Origin: Ogataea parapolymorpha DL-1
Taxonomy: Eukaryota > Ascomycota > Pichiomycetes > Pichiales > Pichiaceae
DNA length: 64,000 nucleotides
Assembly: GCF_000187245.1 (NCBI RefSeq)
Contig: NC_027864.1
Coordinates: forward strand, 806,001-870,000
Direction: 5' to 3'
Positions 35,681-46,010 of the stretch are shown here, one piece after another. Every line of letters starts with the position of its first letter. Position 1 is the first letter of the stretch. Under the pieces are notes generated by a model, which was not told the origin of the DNA, did no database searches, and saw only the letters and a program-made list of their open reading frames with translations. The position numbers and the translations under genes were made by a program.

Positions 35681-36769
35681 CTTGTCTTACAAGCTTCAAA
35701 ATCTTTTCGCTCCTTATACTCTGCCCTTCGCCCGGATTTTCTGGTTCTGTATCTGTGCAGAATCTGTAGATGCTCAACAGCTTATTAATCCAGTCCCCTG
35801 TTTGCGGCCACAAGATTATCTGTTGGATATACTCACGATGTTGCGAGGAAAAAAAAATGCAATCTCCGTATAATCCAGCCTCCGAACTTGCGCACACTAT
35901 ATATTCCAAATGTAAACTAGCAAAGAAATGCTCACTCGCTTAAACACAGCAGTCACACAGATTCTTTTTGACACCAAAACAAGTTAGCAAATAAATTATT
36001 CTTCTCAATCCCCAAGTTTCCCCAGATCTGCACGACTAGAAATTTTTGTGTCGCGCACGTCTCGCGGCCGGCTGTCTGGTCTGATCACCAGTTCGGCCAC
36101 GATGCTGCCGCACACAGCGTCTGCTAATGCTGCACACTCAAGATGTATAATTTGCCTCACACCCTTTGCACACAACCGCGATTTCGGCCCGATCTCCCCG
36201 TACCGGCCCCGCTACCAAACAGCTCTAAGCAGGCGCTACGCAGGCCATATCTCCCTGCTCCGGCTCCTCTCAAGACTGCGGCGAGGGCCCGAATCACACC
36301 ATCCTCACCCGCCGTTGCAGCCATTGCAAAAATCTTATCGCAGCTGCGAGGCCGCCGCACCTTGACAGATCACAGAGCACCCGCGCATATCAGATCTGAC
36401 CGATGTGGCGGGGGGTAGTCCACAACGCACGGGCCGGTCTCACACATTTGTCAGCTCACTTGCCTCCTTGTCTGTCCACGCGGCTCTGATAGCCGCGAAC
36501 GCTCGCACAGGCCACGTCCGTCCTGCCGGATCACATCAGCCACAGGCCCAGATCTCAACAGTGGCGCGGCAACTGTCAGCGGGTGGCTGCCGCTTGGGAG
36601 CAGCCGCACGTCAGGACATCCGTGTTCCGTCTGGAATCAGTCAAATGGCCAATAATTAGCTAACAAGTGGCAGTAGCATTGGTGCAGAATCCACAGAAGA
36701 TGGTCTACCTACGCACAGACACCACCAGGAATTAACCATAGTATTAATTTATCTACTTTCATTCTCTCC
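35681..36769. other. 1.1-kb intergenic region upstream of the GATA factor
   Basis: No convincing gene. TATATAT at 35898-35904 is a TATA candidate for the GATA gene on the minus strand. From about 36040 to 36650 the DNA is GC-rich compared with other gaps here and contains strong hairpin sequences: CGCGGCT-ctgat-AGCCGCG at 36479-36497 and GGCTGC-N9-GCAGCC at 36585-36605. AGATCT occurs near 36024, 36391 and 36550. Short open frames exist but lack protein-like composition. It may be an extended regulatory region or a structured non-coding RNA. Confidence 0.5.
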
Positions 36770-39700
36770 CTACACCCCGCCGTTCAGTCTCGAGTCGATC
36801 ACAGCAATGTCGTCACGTAGACTTGCCTCTTCAACAGTCTTGACGAGCTCCTTCGTGCTGCGGGCAACGTCAAACGCAATGCCTGCAGACCGCTGCTTGA
36901 ACGCTTTGTCCGCGTACTCTCTGTCTGTGCGCTCGTCTCCACTGGAATACAGCGCCTCCATCCGCCGCACACAGTCCTCCAGAACCTCCACCACGTACTG
37001 CGCATGGCCCATCTGCTCCGCGTACCTCGTCTGTGCCATCAGCGTGTTTGTTCCCTCTGCCATCTGCTTGACCACCTCGATGATCTGGCCAGCACCATTC
37101 TTGAGTAACAACTTTGTGGCCTTCGGGTTCTTGATCGACTCTAACAGCTTCTGGATCGCCGCAATGACCTCCACGGTCTGATGCTCCAGGTACAGCAGCA
37201 GCTCCTTGAGTGTGTTGTCCGGGTCCAGAGTGTTGAATTTTTCCACTTCAAAGTTCTCGGCCGTGGTCTCGTGCTGTCCGCTTAGCGGCTGGAGTGCGCT
37301 CCCGGCACTCGGAATCGTCTGCCCCGAAGACGGACCGTCTCTGCTGACCGGCTCTTCCTGCGCCATCGGGTTGTCGTAGACGCTGCCACGCACCGCAGAC
37401 ACGGGCTTTTCTGGCTTTGGCAACTCCAACGTGTTTAATGGCTGCTTTGCTGGCTCCGCTGGCTCCTGCGGCTTCTCTGTGTAGTTGCTGGCCGTGCCGT
37501 TGGCCGACGAAGTCGGTCTGTCCACGCTCGTTCTCCTGCGCGCTCCAAACTTGTCGAACGCAGACGACGCCGTGTCAGAGACGTATCTGGCTGGCGAACC
37601 GGACCTACTTCTTGTTGGAGAGTTGTCGTTGTCGCTGTTCTCCTGCAGCATTTTCATCCTGGCAAGAATGTTGCCTTTTGGCGACGACTTGGATGCATGA
37701 GACTTTAGTGGCGACTCCTGGTCCTGGCTGGCCGAGAACTTTGAGGCTAGCGACGACACACTACCGTTAGCGTTCTTGTAGAGGGCACGGTTGCTGTCAG
37801 TAGCCGGTTTCTGCTCCAACTGGGCTTTAGACGGGCTGGATGTCTCCTTCGGCAGCACAGGCAGCTCTTTTTGCTGTGAAGGTTTGCTTGCTTCTCTAGT
37901 CTCTTCCTCTGGCTTGTTGGAGTTATTTGTCGGACTAGAGGTCCTTTGAGAATTATTTAGTGCCTCCTCCGAAGACTTGCGCGAGTGGTCGAAGAATCCG
38001 TCCTTGGCTGTTTTTGTAGGCGTAACCAGGATCTGTCCAATCGGAGTGCCAACTGGCGACGAGTTTAAAAACACAGGAGGCTTGGAAACCTTCTTTGGAG
38101 CTTCGGAAGCATTAGCCGCTTCCTGGCTCAACTTCTGTGTGATTCTGAGCGGCCGCACAGACGATTCTGTGTCGTCGCTCAAAACAGACCGCGCCGGAGA
38201 AATAGGCGTCTCCAATGACGAACCAGTCCGATTCAGGAGTTCAGCATCATTGGCAAGAGCCAGCCGCTCAGGAACTGGCTTCTGATACTTTTCCTGGACC
38301 GGCTGCGATGCAGTGCCAGAACTCTTCAACTTGGCCACTTTCAGAAAGTCCGACACCGCAAAGCACACATCGTTCACAGCAGTGTTGATCACCAGCTTCG
38401 GAATAAACCTCTTGTACATGGCATAGTACCGCGCGCTGGTGAGAGCGTTCGAAATCGCAGACTGCACCAGTCGGCTCTTGTCGGCCAGGTCCTCGGATCC
38501 ACCTTTACCTGCATTGGCAATTTCGTTGGCACGGGTCACTAAAACGGCTGTTCGTTCGAATAAAAGGTCTGTGCTGATCTCGTCTTCTGTCACATACAAG
38601 AGCATGGAGTCCACAGACGAGTAGAAGTTCACCGCCTGCGTCATAGTGACAAGGCCCTTGGAGTCGATAAGTGGCTGCAAATCCTCAGCAGACAGTGCTA
38701 CAGACTTAGAGAGCGACTTGGCCATTTTTTCGGATCTTGCCTCCTCATATCTAGACTGCCATTTTAGCAAGTCATTGTTGAGATTTGTGAGCTTGCTGGT
38801 TTCCGTGGTGTTCAAAACAGTCTTGTGTTGCTGCACCATCCGGTCCAGCTTGTCGCTGGTCTGTTTCTCCTGCTTGAGGCTTTGCAGCTCCTGCAGCTCA
38901 AAAGCCATTCTCTGGTTCTCCTGCTGCACAGACTCCAGCTGTTGTCTAACGGAACTGTGCTCGTCCAAGAGCGTGTCGTGCTTGGCCTGTAAGTCTTTAA
39001 GTGCATTCTCTGTCTCCAAATGGAGGCTCTGGCTGTCAGAAATCCCGCGCAGCTGTTCCTGCAGAGCAACCATGTTCGTATGTTTCTCCTTCACGGTTTT
39101 ATTCAGCTGCTCCTTCTCTTCCAGCAATCTCTTCATGTCCTTAGACATTCTATTATATTTCTTGAGCTCATTCTTGAGTTGTTCGTGGGAGGAAGCGAGC
39201 TGAGTGTGTTCAGACTCGAGCTCGGCCTTCTGCTTCTTGAGTTCGGACAATTCGGACTCAAGACTGGAAATCTTCTGGTCCATCCTGCTGCTCTCTTCCA
39301 TCAGCAGCTTGATGTCCTTGTCCTTGTCTCTGCCGTTCGAAAGCCTCTGGGCAGGCGCATAGCTGGCATTCGACCGCACCGCCTCGGGGCTTTTGAAAGA
39401 CTCTGCGTACTGCTGTGAACGTGCTGGCGAAGGAGGCGGAATGCTCTTGGCTGGGCTTTTAGTTGGGCTTTTGGCTGGGCTTTTTTCTGTCAAAGACCCG
39501 TTCGAGCGTCTATTTCCCGACGGCTTGTATTCAGGAACATCGTCTTCGTCGCTGGACCAGGATAGTTCGGACTTTTGAGGCACAACTTTGGTGCTCTTGA
39601 TCTCTCGCTGTGTCGGCGTATCGGGCGACGGCTGAAACCTTTCACTTATCGGCGTTTTGAGGTCCACGGTGTTCAGCACTAAATCCTGCTTTTTGTTGTG

Positions 39701-40159
39701 GCTTTTGGGCATCTCGCTTACCGCCTTGGTCTGGAACGGATCATTGACCTCTCTTGAATCCTTCGGGAGGTCATCCACGGCACGGCTGGTGATCTGGTCT
39801 TCTTCTTTAATGTACTGGGACTGATGTCTTTCAATTTCAAAAAGAACATCGTTGACTAGATCTTTGAATCGACCCGCGGGAAGAGACGCCAGCTTCTGTC
39901 TGGCTTGGTTCCGCTTAGGATGGAAATTGGACTGCGCCGGCAGGAACGCCGGACGCAGCGACTCCGCGGAGGTCCGCCGCTGTAGTTCGTCGTAAACATC
40001 TGTGCTCAGATCAAAGAATTGTGAGCTCGTGAGCTTACCCAATTTTTCTCTAGCCTTGATGACTCTGGACGAAGTCACCGGCGTTAAGGCATCTGAGGAG
40101 GTGTCGAGAAAATTCTTGAGCACCTTGTGATAGTGCAGAATGCGTTTCACGTCTGTCAT
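36770..40159 (-). CDS. SPA2: Polarisome scaffold Spa2
   Basis: 1129 residues. Two SHD (Spa2 homology) repeats lie at the N terminus, KAREKLGKLTSSQFFDLSTDVYDELQRR and ARQKLASLPAGRFKDLVNDVLFEIERH. A Ser/Pro/Lys-rich part with KSPAKSPTKSPAK follows, then a long coiled coil at about 280-480, and a C-terminal conserved helical domain (NTLKELLLYLEHQTVEVIAAIQKLLESIKN...). Spa2 scaffolds Pea2, Bud6, Bni1 and MAP kinase kinases at sites of polarised growth. The SP motifs suggest CDK control. Confidence 0.93.
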   Translation of the reverse strand: MTDVKRILHYHKVLKNFLDTSSDALTPVTSSRVIKAREKLGKLTSSQFFDLSTDVYDELQRRTSAESLRPAFLPAQSNFHPKRNQARQKLASLPAGRFKDLVNDVLFEIERHQSQYIKEEDQITSRAVDDLPKDSREVNDPFQTKAVSEMPKSHNKKQDLVLNTVDLKTPISERFQPSPDTPTQREIKSTKVVPQKSELSWSSDEDDVPEYKPSGNRRSNGSLTEKSPAKSPTKSPAKSIPPPSPARSQQYAESFKSPEAVRSNASYAPAQRLSNGRDKDKDIKLLMEESSRMDQKISSLESELSELKKQKAELESEHTQLASSHEQLKNELKKYNRMSKDMKRLLEEKEQLNKTVKEKHTNMVALQEQLRGISDSQSLHLETENALKDLQAKHDTLLDEHSSVRQQLESVQQENQRMAFELQELQSLKQEKQTSDKLDRMVQQHKTVLNTTETSKLTNLNNDLLKWQSRYEEARSEKMAKSLSKSVALSAEDLQPLIDSKGLVTMTQAVNFYSSVDSMLLYVTEDEISTDLLFERTAVLVTRANEIANAGKGGSEDLADKSRLVQSAISNALTSARYYAMYKRFIPKLVINTAVNDVCFAVSDFLKVAKLKSSGTASQPVQEKYQKPVPERLALANDAELLNRTGSSLETPISPARSVLSDDTESSVRPLRITQKLSQEAANASEAPKKVSKPPVFLNSSPVGTPIGQILVTPTKTAKDGFFDHSRKSSEEALNNSQRTSSPTNNSNKPEEETREASKPSQQKELPVLPKETSSPSKAQLEQKPATDSNRALYKNANGSVSSLASKFSASQDQESPLKSHASKSSPKGNILARMKMLQENSDNDNSPTRSRSGSPARYVSDTASSAFDKFGARRRTSVDRPTSSANGTASNYTEKPQEPAEPAKQPLNTLELPKPEKPVSAVRGSVYDNPMAQEEPVSRDGPSSGQTIPSAGSALQPLSGQHETTAENFEVEKFNTLDPDNTLKELLLYLEHQTVEVIAAIQKLLESIKNPKATKLLLKNGAGQIIEVVKQMAEGTNTLMAQTRYAEQMGHAQYVVEVLEDCVRRMEALYSSGDERTDREYADKAFKQRSAGIAFDVARSTKELVKTVEEASLRDDIAVIDSRLNGGV

Positions 40160-40491
40160 CGGAAGAAAAGCGAGTAATAAATGTGATTGATAGGGCTACC
40201 AAATAAACAAACGCGCGAGCTATTTCAGCTTGGTTTTCGTTGCGAAAAGCGTTGATTTGTCCGAGCAGTGACTTTATTGGCAATCTGTGCTGCTGTTTCA
40301 CAATCGGAAAACGCGGTACGGGCCTGAATCGGTTCGGGACCCTAAGAAGACTAGCTTGATCGTAAAAAAACAATCTTTTTTAACACTAACGCGTTAAACA
40401 ATTTTTTTAGTGACTCGGGGGAAGAGAAGATTTATGGTGCAAGGGTGTGGATGGATGCCGAAATGTACATATATCACGTTCTATATACAGA
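40160..40491. other. Intergenic region SPA2-MRPL15
   Basis: 332 bp, promoter of SPA2 on the minus strand. It contains the palindrome TAACGCGTTA at 40387-40396 (ACGCGT core), ACGCG near 40310, and A/T runs at 40365-40380 and 40401-40409. No tRNA fold was found despite a GGTTCG-GGACC string. Confidence 0.4.
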
Positions 40492-41205
40492 CTAAGCCGA
40501 TTCAGAGGCCGGCTTGGTCGCAGGAAGAATCTGTTTAAAAACGTCGCCAAACAGCTCTTTCTCAATGAATTCCTCAGCCGCTTTTTTGCCGTGCTGGGAG
40601 GCAATGGCACCAACCAATGACGCAGTCAAGGTGGACCAGATTGCTTTTGGTTTGTAATTATCGTCTTCTTTTCCAGACGGCAGAGCCAGACGTCTAAAGA
40701 AAACGGCATCTAAGTTGTTGACAACCGCGTACTCCTTGAGCAGCCGGTCCGTTTTCATCAGGCTCTGCGTGTAAGATCCAAGCGAGTCGAAGTTCAGGTT
40801 ATTTATGGCATATTCGTTGTTTGTGCTTCGTGTTATGGCGTACTTGGCAGCGCTCAGCTGGATCAGCTCTCTTCCAAAATAGGACAGTCTTGCGTTATAC
40901 GGCTGCGTACCGTGTGCAAAAGATTTGTGTGTGATTATCTGTAGAAGCAATTTGTCAGGCAGCTCGTACTTGCCTTGCAGTTTGGACTGCAAAAATGTCT
41001 TCAATGGCTTCACGTTTTCTTCGGTTAGTCCATATTTGATTCCCTTCACCGTGAATATGTCTTCTGGGTCCCGAATGGCTCCTCTGACTCTTGGGCCCTT
41101 GGCAAATACCACGCTTCTCTTGGCTGTCACTTGTGCTCCGTTAAAACACACCTGGCGCTGGTTTCTGGCTCCCAGACGCAGTAACGATCCTGATATACTG
41201 TGCAT
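40492..41205 (-). CDS. MRPL15: Mitochondrial large-subunit ribosomal protein mL57 (RNase III-like)
   Basis: 237 residues, with an N-terminal mitochondrial presequence (MHSISGSLLRLGARNQRQVCF). The central RNase III-like fold reads LPDKLLLQIITHKSFAHGTQPYNARLSYFGRELIQLSAAKYAI; the acidic catalytic signature of true RNase III is lacking, as known for mL57. No double-stranded RNA-binding domain follows, which separates it from Mrpl3. It probably sits at the membrane side of the mitoribosome. Confidence 0.88.
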   Translation of the reverse strand: MHSISGSLLRLGARNQRQVCFNGAQVTAKRSVVFAKGPRVRGAIRDPEDIFTVKGIKYGLTEENVKPLKTFLQSKLQGKYELPDKLLLQIITHKSFAHGTQPYNARLSYFGRELIQLSAAKYAITRSTNNEYAINNLNFDSLGSYTQSLMKTDRLLKEYAVVNNLDAVFFRRLALPSGKEDDNYKPKAIWSTLTASLVGAIASQHGKKAAEEFIEKELFGDVFKQILPATKPASESA

Positions 41206-41492
41206 CGCTTTTGTTATTCTAGTGTGATGTGTATGCTCTAGCTGTTCTCTCTTGTGATGTTAGAATTCTTTGATTCTCCCAGTTTATATACACCTTTTTT
41301 AGTCCCTCAAAGGCTCATAATTCTGAGCTTTCCACCACCACTTGTCTAGTTTTCAAGAGCACTCTTGAAAATTTTTGTCGAAAGTGCGTTGAAAACTTCT
41401 GGGTCGTGTGGCGGCCACGGCCTTGATCGCACTAGCCACTCACCTGCCACATATAAAAATTTATTTTAAATAAATAAAATAAACCTTTCACA
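41206..41492. other. Divergent promoter region MRPL15/ROK1
   Basis: 287 bp. The side next to ROK1 (about 41455-41485) is an AT-rich run with AAATAAATAAAAT, as in other housekeeping promoters here. A TATATA-containing string (TTTATATACACC) lies at 41283-41294. Confidence 0.35.
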
Positions 41493-43136
41493 ATGGATAT
41501 CTTTCGCATTCTGTCGAGGGGAGCGTCGCTGAAGAAGACGAAGGGGGCGAGTGCTGATTTTTCGTTGGCCAAGCCTGCGGTGAAAAATCCAGCGAAAAAA
41601 GAGAATTTGGATATCGAGATCGAAAAGGAAGTTGATTTTTTCCACCAGAAAGATCATAAAAAGAAGAACTCGGTGAAACCCGAGCCTGAGGAGGAACAGC
41701 CTGCTTTTGAGCCGACCTTAGAGCCCACAAGAAAGGTACTCACCACAGAGGAGGCTTTAGAGCTGAGAAAATCGTACGGGGCCAAGGTTTCGGGCGACGA
41801 TCTCCATCTGCCTATTGGCTCATTCGAGGACCTGGTCACCCGTTTCAAGCTCAACAAACAGCTTCTGGACAACCTGATCTCCAATGGATTTACTGAGCCC
41901 ACTCCTATTCAATGTGAGGCGATTCCCGCTTGTCTGGCCGACAGGGACCTGATCTGCTGTGCTCCAACGGGATCTGGTAAAACGCTTGCATTCTTAATTC
42001 CAATGGTGCAACAATTAGGCAAAGGGCGTAAAAATCATGGGATCCGTGGTCTTGTGATCTCTCCAACGAAGGAGCTGGCTGCCCAAATTTTCAATGAGCT
42101 GACAAAATTGTGCAAAGGTAGCAGCCTGCAAATTGGCATTTTGAACAAGTCTATTGCCGGAAAATTGCGCAACAGGGTGCTGGCAAGTTCGAAATTCGAC
42201 ATACTCGTTTCGACGCCGCTGCGTCTGATCGACCTGATTGGTGATGAGGTAATGGACCTGAGCAAAGTGGAGGAGGTTGTTTTTGACGAGGTCGACAAGC
42301 TGTTTGAGAGCAAGTTCGTGGAGCAGACCGACCGCATTCTCACGGCATGCTCAAACCCAAAACTGCGGCGGTCTATTTTCTCGGCCACCATCACCTCCAG
42401 CGTGGAGGAGCTGGCAAACTCGATCATGAACTCGCCGATCAGAATCATCATAGGCCACAAAGAGGCCGCCAACTCCAATATCGAGCAGAAACTTGTTTTC
42501 TGCGGCAACGAGCATGGAAAATTGCTGGCTCTGCGCGAGATGCTGCGCAAGGGAGAGTTCAAGCCACCAGTGATCATCTTCCTGCAATCTATTACCAGAG
42601 CTAAGGCGCTGTTCCACGAGTTATTGTACGACCGCCTGAACGTGGACGTGATCCACGCCGAAAGAACACAGCTACAACGAGAAACAATCATCGACCGGTT
42701 CCGCAAAGGCGAGCTGTGGTGTCTGATCTGCACAGACGTCCTTGCGCGAGGAATTGATTTCAAGGGAATCAATTTGGTAATCAACTACGATGTCCCAACG
42801 TCTGCACAGGCCTACGTGCACAGAATCGGCCGTACTGGCCGTGGAGGCCGTTCAGGAAAGGCAGTGACGTTCTACACGAAGGAAGACACGCTGGCGATCA
42901 AGCCAATTGTGAACGTGATGAAGCAGAGCGGGTGGGAAGACGGGATGGCCGGCTGGCTGAAAACCGACCTGTCGAAGCTCACGAAGCGAGAAAAAAAACA
43001 GATCAAGCAGAAAGCAGTGGACCGCAAACCAATCAGCACGGTTCCTGCCGTGGTGCGGAAAAAACGGAAACAGAGGAAGGAGATGATCGAGGCCTCGAAG
43101 AAACGGAAACTGCTGGAGGAAAGTTCAAGCAATTGA
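41493..43136 (+). CDS. ROK1: DEAD-box RNA helicase Rok1
   Basis: 547 residues. DEAD-box motifs in order: GFTEPTPIQ (Q motif), CAPTGSGKT at about 157-164, [17 protein letters not shown] in place of [20 protein letters not shown] and [10 protein letters not shown]. The KK-rich C terminus ([17 protein letters not shown]) and N-terminal [15 protein letters not shown] match Rok1. It works in 18S rRNA processing, displacing snR30 and Rrp5 interactions in the 90S/pre-40S. It converges on ATP20 with 48 bp between stops. Confidence 0.96.
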   Translation: MDIFRILSRGASLKKTKGASADFSLAKPAVKNPAKKENLDIEIEKEVDFFHQKDHKKKNSVKPEPEEEQPAFEPTLEPTRKVLTTEEALELRKSYGAKVSGDDLHLPIGSFEDLVTRFKLNKQLLDNLISNGFTEPTPIQCEAIPACLADRDLICCAPTGSGKTLAFLIPMVQQLGKGRKNHGIRGLVISPTKELAAQIFNELTKLCKGSSLQIGILNKSIAGKLRNRVLASSKFDILVSTPLRLIDLIGDEVMDLSKVEEVVFDEVDKLFESKFVEQTDRILTACSNPKLRRSIFSATITSSVEELANSIMNSPIRIIIGHKEAANSNIEQKLVFCGNEHGKLLALREMLRKGEFKPPVIIFLQSITRAKALFHELLYDRLNVDVIHAERTQLQRETIIDRFRKGELWCLICTDVLARGIDFKGINLVINYDVPTSAQAYVHRIGRTGRGGRSGKAVTFYTKEDTLAIKPIVNVMKQSGWEDGMAGWLKTDLSKLTKREKKQIKQKAVDRKPISTVPAVVRKKRKQRKEMIEASKKRKLLEESSSN

Positions 43137-43184
43137 CTATAGTGTTGAATGTAAGTTACATAGACTCATGCGCTAATCTAATGT

Positions 43185-43641
43185 CTAGTGGTGGTGCTCT
43201 TTAGGACCAAAAGATGGGTAGCCGACGATCTGTCTTCTGCCAATGATCTCTCCAAGAGAGAACAGACCGACAATCTGGATGAAGTAGGCACCGAATCTGA
43301 GATACTCGTCCTTGGACAGAGACTTGGCGACCTTGATCAAGCCGTCGGCCGACGTCTTTGGCTGAGCAGCAAATTCCAGAGCCTTTTTGTACAGTCCCTG
43401 GTACACCTGTTGGATCTCTGCAACCGAAGGAGGAGCCAGGCCTTCCCTGATGTAGATTTGCTTGCTCACCTCGACGGTGACCTTTGTCCAGTAAATGGCC
43501 TGGTTCAAGAAACCTGATTGTTAGAATTGCGGGAGAAAAAATCCACTTACCTTGTGCCTTGGTGATGTACTGGGAGATTGGTCTCACACCAACGGATCTG
43601 ATTCCGGATCTGGCCGTGTTGCGGGCTTGTCTGGCGAACAT
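43185..43641 (-). CDS. ATP20: F1Fo-ATP synthase subunit g, spliced
   Basis: Exon 1 43551-43641 (30 codons plus one base), exon 2 43185-43513; 139 residues. The 37-nt intron begins GTAAGT, contains TTCTAAC and ends AATCAG. The join gives ITKAQG-FLNQAIYWTKVTVEVSKQIYIREGLAPPSV, matching Atp20 throughout, and the end reads GAYFIQIVGLFSLGEIIGRRQIVGY with the GxxxG-type dimerisation face. Subunit g supports ATP synthase dimers and cristae. The N terminus is more basic and longer than in S. cerevisiae. An in-frame ATG further upstream at 43848 gives non-conserved text and is not used. Confidence 0.93.
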
Positions 43642-44115
43642 GATGATTGTTTGAAAGATAATTTTTTCACCAATCACGCTTTTCTGTGTGGGGGCTCGTA
43701 ACGCGTAGCAGATGTGCTTGAATATGGGAGGACAGCAGGGAACGGCAGGAGCCTCGTGGCCACGGAGCGAGGATGTGGATGTATGGGGACGCTTGGAGAG
43801 CTCTGTAGCGTACATAATGGTGTTTTGGACAACAGCAAATTTGTGCACTCTACAAGTTAGCCTTGGCTTTTTAACTAAGACAGTTTATTAAATCAGTCAA
43901 GATAGGCACAACAAACACGGTGTCGCGGCACACTCGGCAAGCAGACATTGCGACATTGGCGGCAATTTATCCGGTTATACCAGCACCAACCACCAGTTCT
44001 GCGCAAAAGCTACAATTCCCAAAGATACATTCCCCAAAGGTACAAATCTCTAAAGCTCGGTTTGCCAAAAAGTTCCCTGCACTCCAAATTTATTCCAGAA
44101 AGGTGATATTTTACC
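43642..44115. other. Divergent promoter region ATP20/MATE
   Basis: 474 bp. Near the MATE side lies an imperfect direct repeat, CCCAAAGATAC and CCCAAAGGTAC, at about 44018-44044. No gene or RNA was recognised; short open frames look random. Confidence 0.4.
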
Positions 44116-45987
44116 ATGGATCGCAGAGATAGCATAAAGCGCCGAAATACAGGCCTGTTCTCGCGAACGCTGGGCACGCTGCCCAAGTCGATCATGAACT
44201 CGAACAACACCGCCATCAACTCGAAGCGACGCAAGATCCCGCTGATGTTCGTTCCGCCCAGCACAAAGTCACCTCTCTTTGTCTACAACAACGATGTCGA
44301 CCAGCGATCGTTTCTGAGTCTGGGAACAGGGTCGCAGCTAGTTTCTGAGCACCATTCGGCTGTCCGCGACGACGCAGAGTCAGTCATGAGCTCAAGGTCG
44401 CTGCCTTCTACGCTGGAGTACACTGATGAAGAATTGGACTCTGTGCACCAATGGCTGGAGGAAGAACGCGAAAGACGGAGCATGACGGACCCGGGATCGC
44501 CGTTTCCCAACTACGGGTCCGCCAACGACACCGACGACCTCATGTCACAGGCAGACCGACTGTTTAAAGACCATGAGAGCGATCTCTCGTATACGGACGA
44601 CATGGGGCTGAAAGACGACTCTGACGAGGACTTTGCGCACGAACGCGCCACGGTGGCGTCTGAGTCGCGGAAACTCGCACAGTACTCGTTTCCGCTGATC
44701 CTGACGTTTGTTTTGGAGCAGATATTCTCACTTGTTTCGGTGATATTTGTTGGGCATCTGGGAAAACAGGAGCTAGCAGCAGTCAGCATGGCTTCCATGA
44801 CAAGCACGATTGTTCTCGCAATTTACGAGGGAATAGCGACGTCGCTGGATACGCTGTGTCCGCAGGCATACGGAGCTGGCCAGTACGCAAAGGTCGGCGT
44901 CCATACACAGCGATGCAGTCTGTTTTCTCTGGTTCTGTACATTCCGGCAGCTTTTTTTTGGTGGTACAGCGGCTCGGTGCTCGGCAAGTTTATTGATGAC
45001 ACAGAGGTGGTGAGGCTTTCGCAGCAGTTTCTGCGAATTCTGATTTTGGGGGGTCCTGCATACATCCTTTTTGAGAACGGGAAACGGTTTCTCCAGGCAC
45101 AGGAGATCTTCGAGGCCGGAACTCTGATCCTGTTCATCACGTCGCCCATCAACATTCTGGTCAACTGGCTGCTAATCTACTACCTTGGCTTTGGCTACAT
45201 TGGCGCCCCCATCGCGGCCGTTATCAACTTCTGGCTCATGTTCATCCTCCTCGTGCTCTACGTGATGTTCATCGACGGAGAAGAGTGCTGGGACGGGTTT
45301 TCCAAGGACGCATTGTCGCATTGGTATGATCTGTCCCTGCTGGCTGTTCCGGGCACAATCACACTTCTCGCCGAGTCGCTGGCGTATGAGGTTCTCACGC
45401 TGCTGGCCTCGTACTTCGGAACAGATGCGCTGGCCACGCAATCGGCTCTTTCCAGCCTGGTTTCGCTGCTGTACATGGTTCCCTTTGCGTTGTCGGTGGC
45501 TTCCTCCACAAGGTTGGCCAATTTTGTCGGCGCAGGCAATATTGTTGCGGCCAGAATAGCCACCCGTGTGGGACTGTGTGCGTCGGTCGTCTGTGCCTCG
45601 CTGAGTTCCTGTTTTATTCTGTTCGGACAAAAATTTATTGCACATCTATTTACTGAGGACCCGCAGGTTATCAAGATGATAACGGGTCTATGTCCGCTGG
45701 TGTCCGTGTTTGTGCTGTTTGACGGCCTCGCGTGCGTAGCCAACGGACTGCTGAGAGCATTGGCCCTCCAGGCGATCGGTGGAGTACTCAGTCTGCTCGG
45801 CTACTACGTGGTGGCAGTTCCGCTCGCGTTTGTGCTGGCATTCCACCTCGACATGGAGCTGGTCGGCCTGTGGATCGGCAACGGCACAGGGCTGTTGCTG
45901 ATTGGCCTGGTAGAGCTGTTTGTGATCTATCGCGTGGACTGGGCCAAGATCGTGGAGGCCGCGAAAAAACGCAACCAGGATAAATAA
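44116..45987 (+). CDS. MATE family multidrug/metabolite exporter
   Basis: 623 residues. A roughly 185-residue hydrophilic N terminus with acidic Ser-rich stretches (DEELDSVHQWLEEERERRS) precedes 12 membrane segments. MATE text: YSFPLILTFVLEQIFSLVSVIFVGHLGKQELAAVSMASMT, TLCPQAYGAG, PAYILFENGKRFLQAQ, SINxR-like ASSTRLANFVGAGN. Counterparts in S. cerevisiae are YDR338C and Erc1; Erc1 gives ethionine resistance. Proton-coupled export of small organics at the vacuole or plasma membrane is inferred. It converges on MCM4 with 23 bp between stops. Confidence 0.9.
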   Translation: MDRRDSIKRRNTGLFSRTLGTLPKSIMNSNNTAINSKRRKIPLMFVPPSTKSPLFVYNNDVDQRSFLSLGTGSQLVSEHHSAVRDDAESVMSSRSLPSTLEYTDEELDSVHQWLEEERERRSMTDPGSPFPNYGSANDTDDLMSQADRLFKDHESDLSYTDDMGLKDDSDEDFAHERATVASESRKLAQYSFPLILTFVLEQIFSLVSVIFVGHLGKQELAAVSMASMTSTIVLAIYEGIATSLDTLCPQAYGAGQYAKVGVHTQRCSLFSLVLYIPAAFFWWYSGSVLGKFIDDTEVVRLSQQFLRILILGGPAYILFENGKRFLQAQEIFEAGTLILFITSPINILVNWLLIYYLGFGYIGAPIAAVINFWLMFILLVLYVMFIDGEECWDGFSKDALSHWYDLSLLAVPGTITLLAESLAYEVLTLLASYFGTDALATQSALSSLVSLLYMVPFALSVASSTRLANFVGAGNIVAARIATRVGLCASVVCASLSSCFILFGQKFIAHLFTEDPQVIKMITGLCPLVSVFVLFDGLACVANGLLRALALQAIGGVLSLLGYYVVAVPLAFVLAFHLDMELVGLWIGNGTGLLLIGLVELFVIYRVDWAKIVEAAKKRNQDK

Positions 45988-46010
45988 AATAATATTAATA
46001 GCTTTATTCT

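Noticed and set aside
35583..35909. An upstream open frame as a uORF of the GATA gene
   Set aside because: It opens only with TTG and has no ATG before the main start region.
36048..36418. Short open frames in the long gap upstream of the GATA gene
   Set aside because: Composition is Arg/Pro/His/Cys-rich and unlike neighbouring proteins; frames overlap each other with no homology I recognise.
40160..40491. GGTTCG-GGACC as a tRNA B box
   Set aside because: There is no matching A box, acceptor stem or T-stem around it.
43642..43848. Longer ATP20 from an ATG at 43848
   Set aside because: The extra text is not conserved in subunit g, and the known N terminus begins at the inner ATG.
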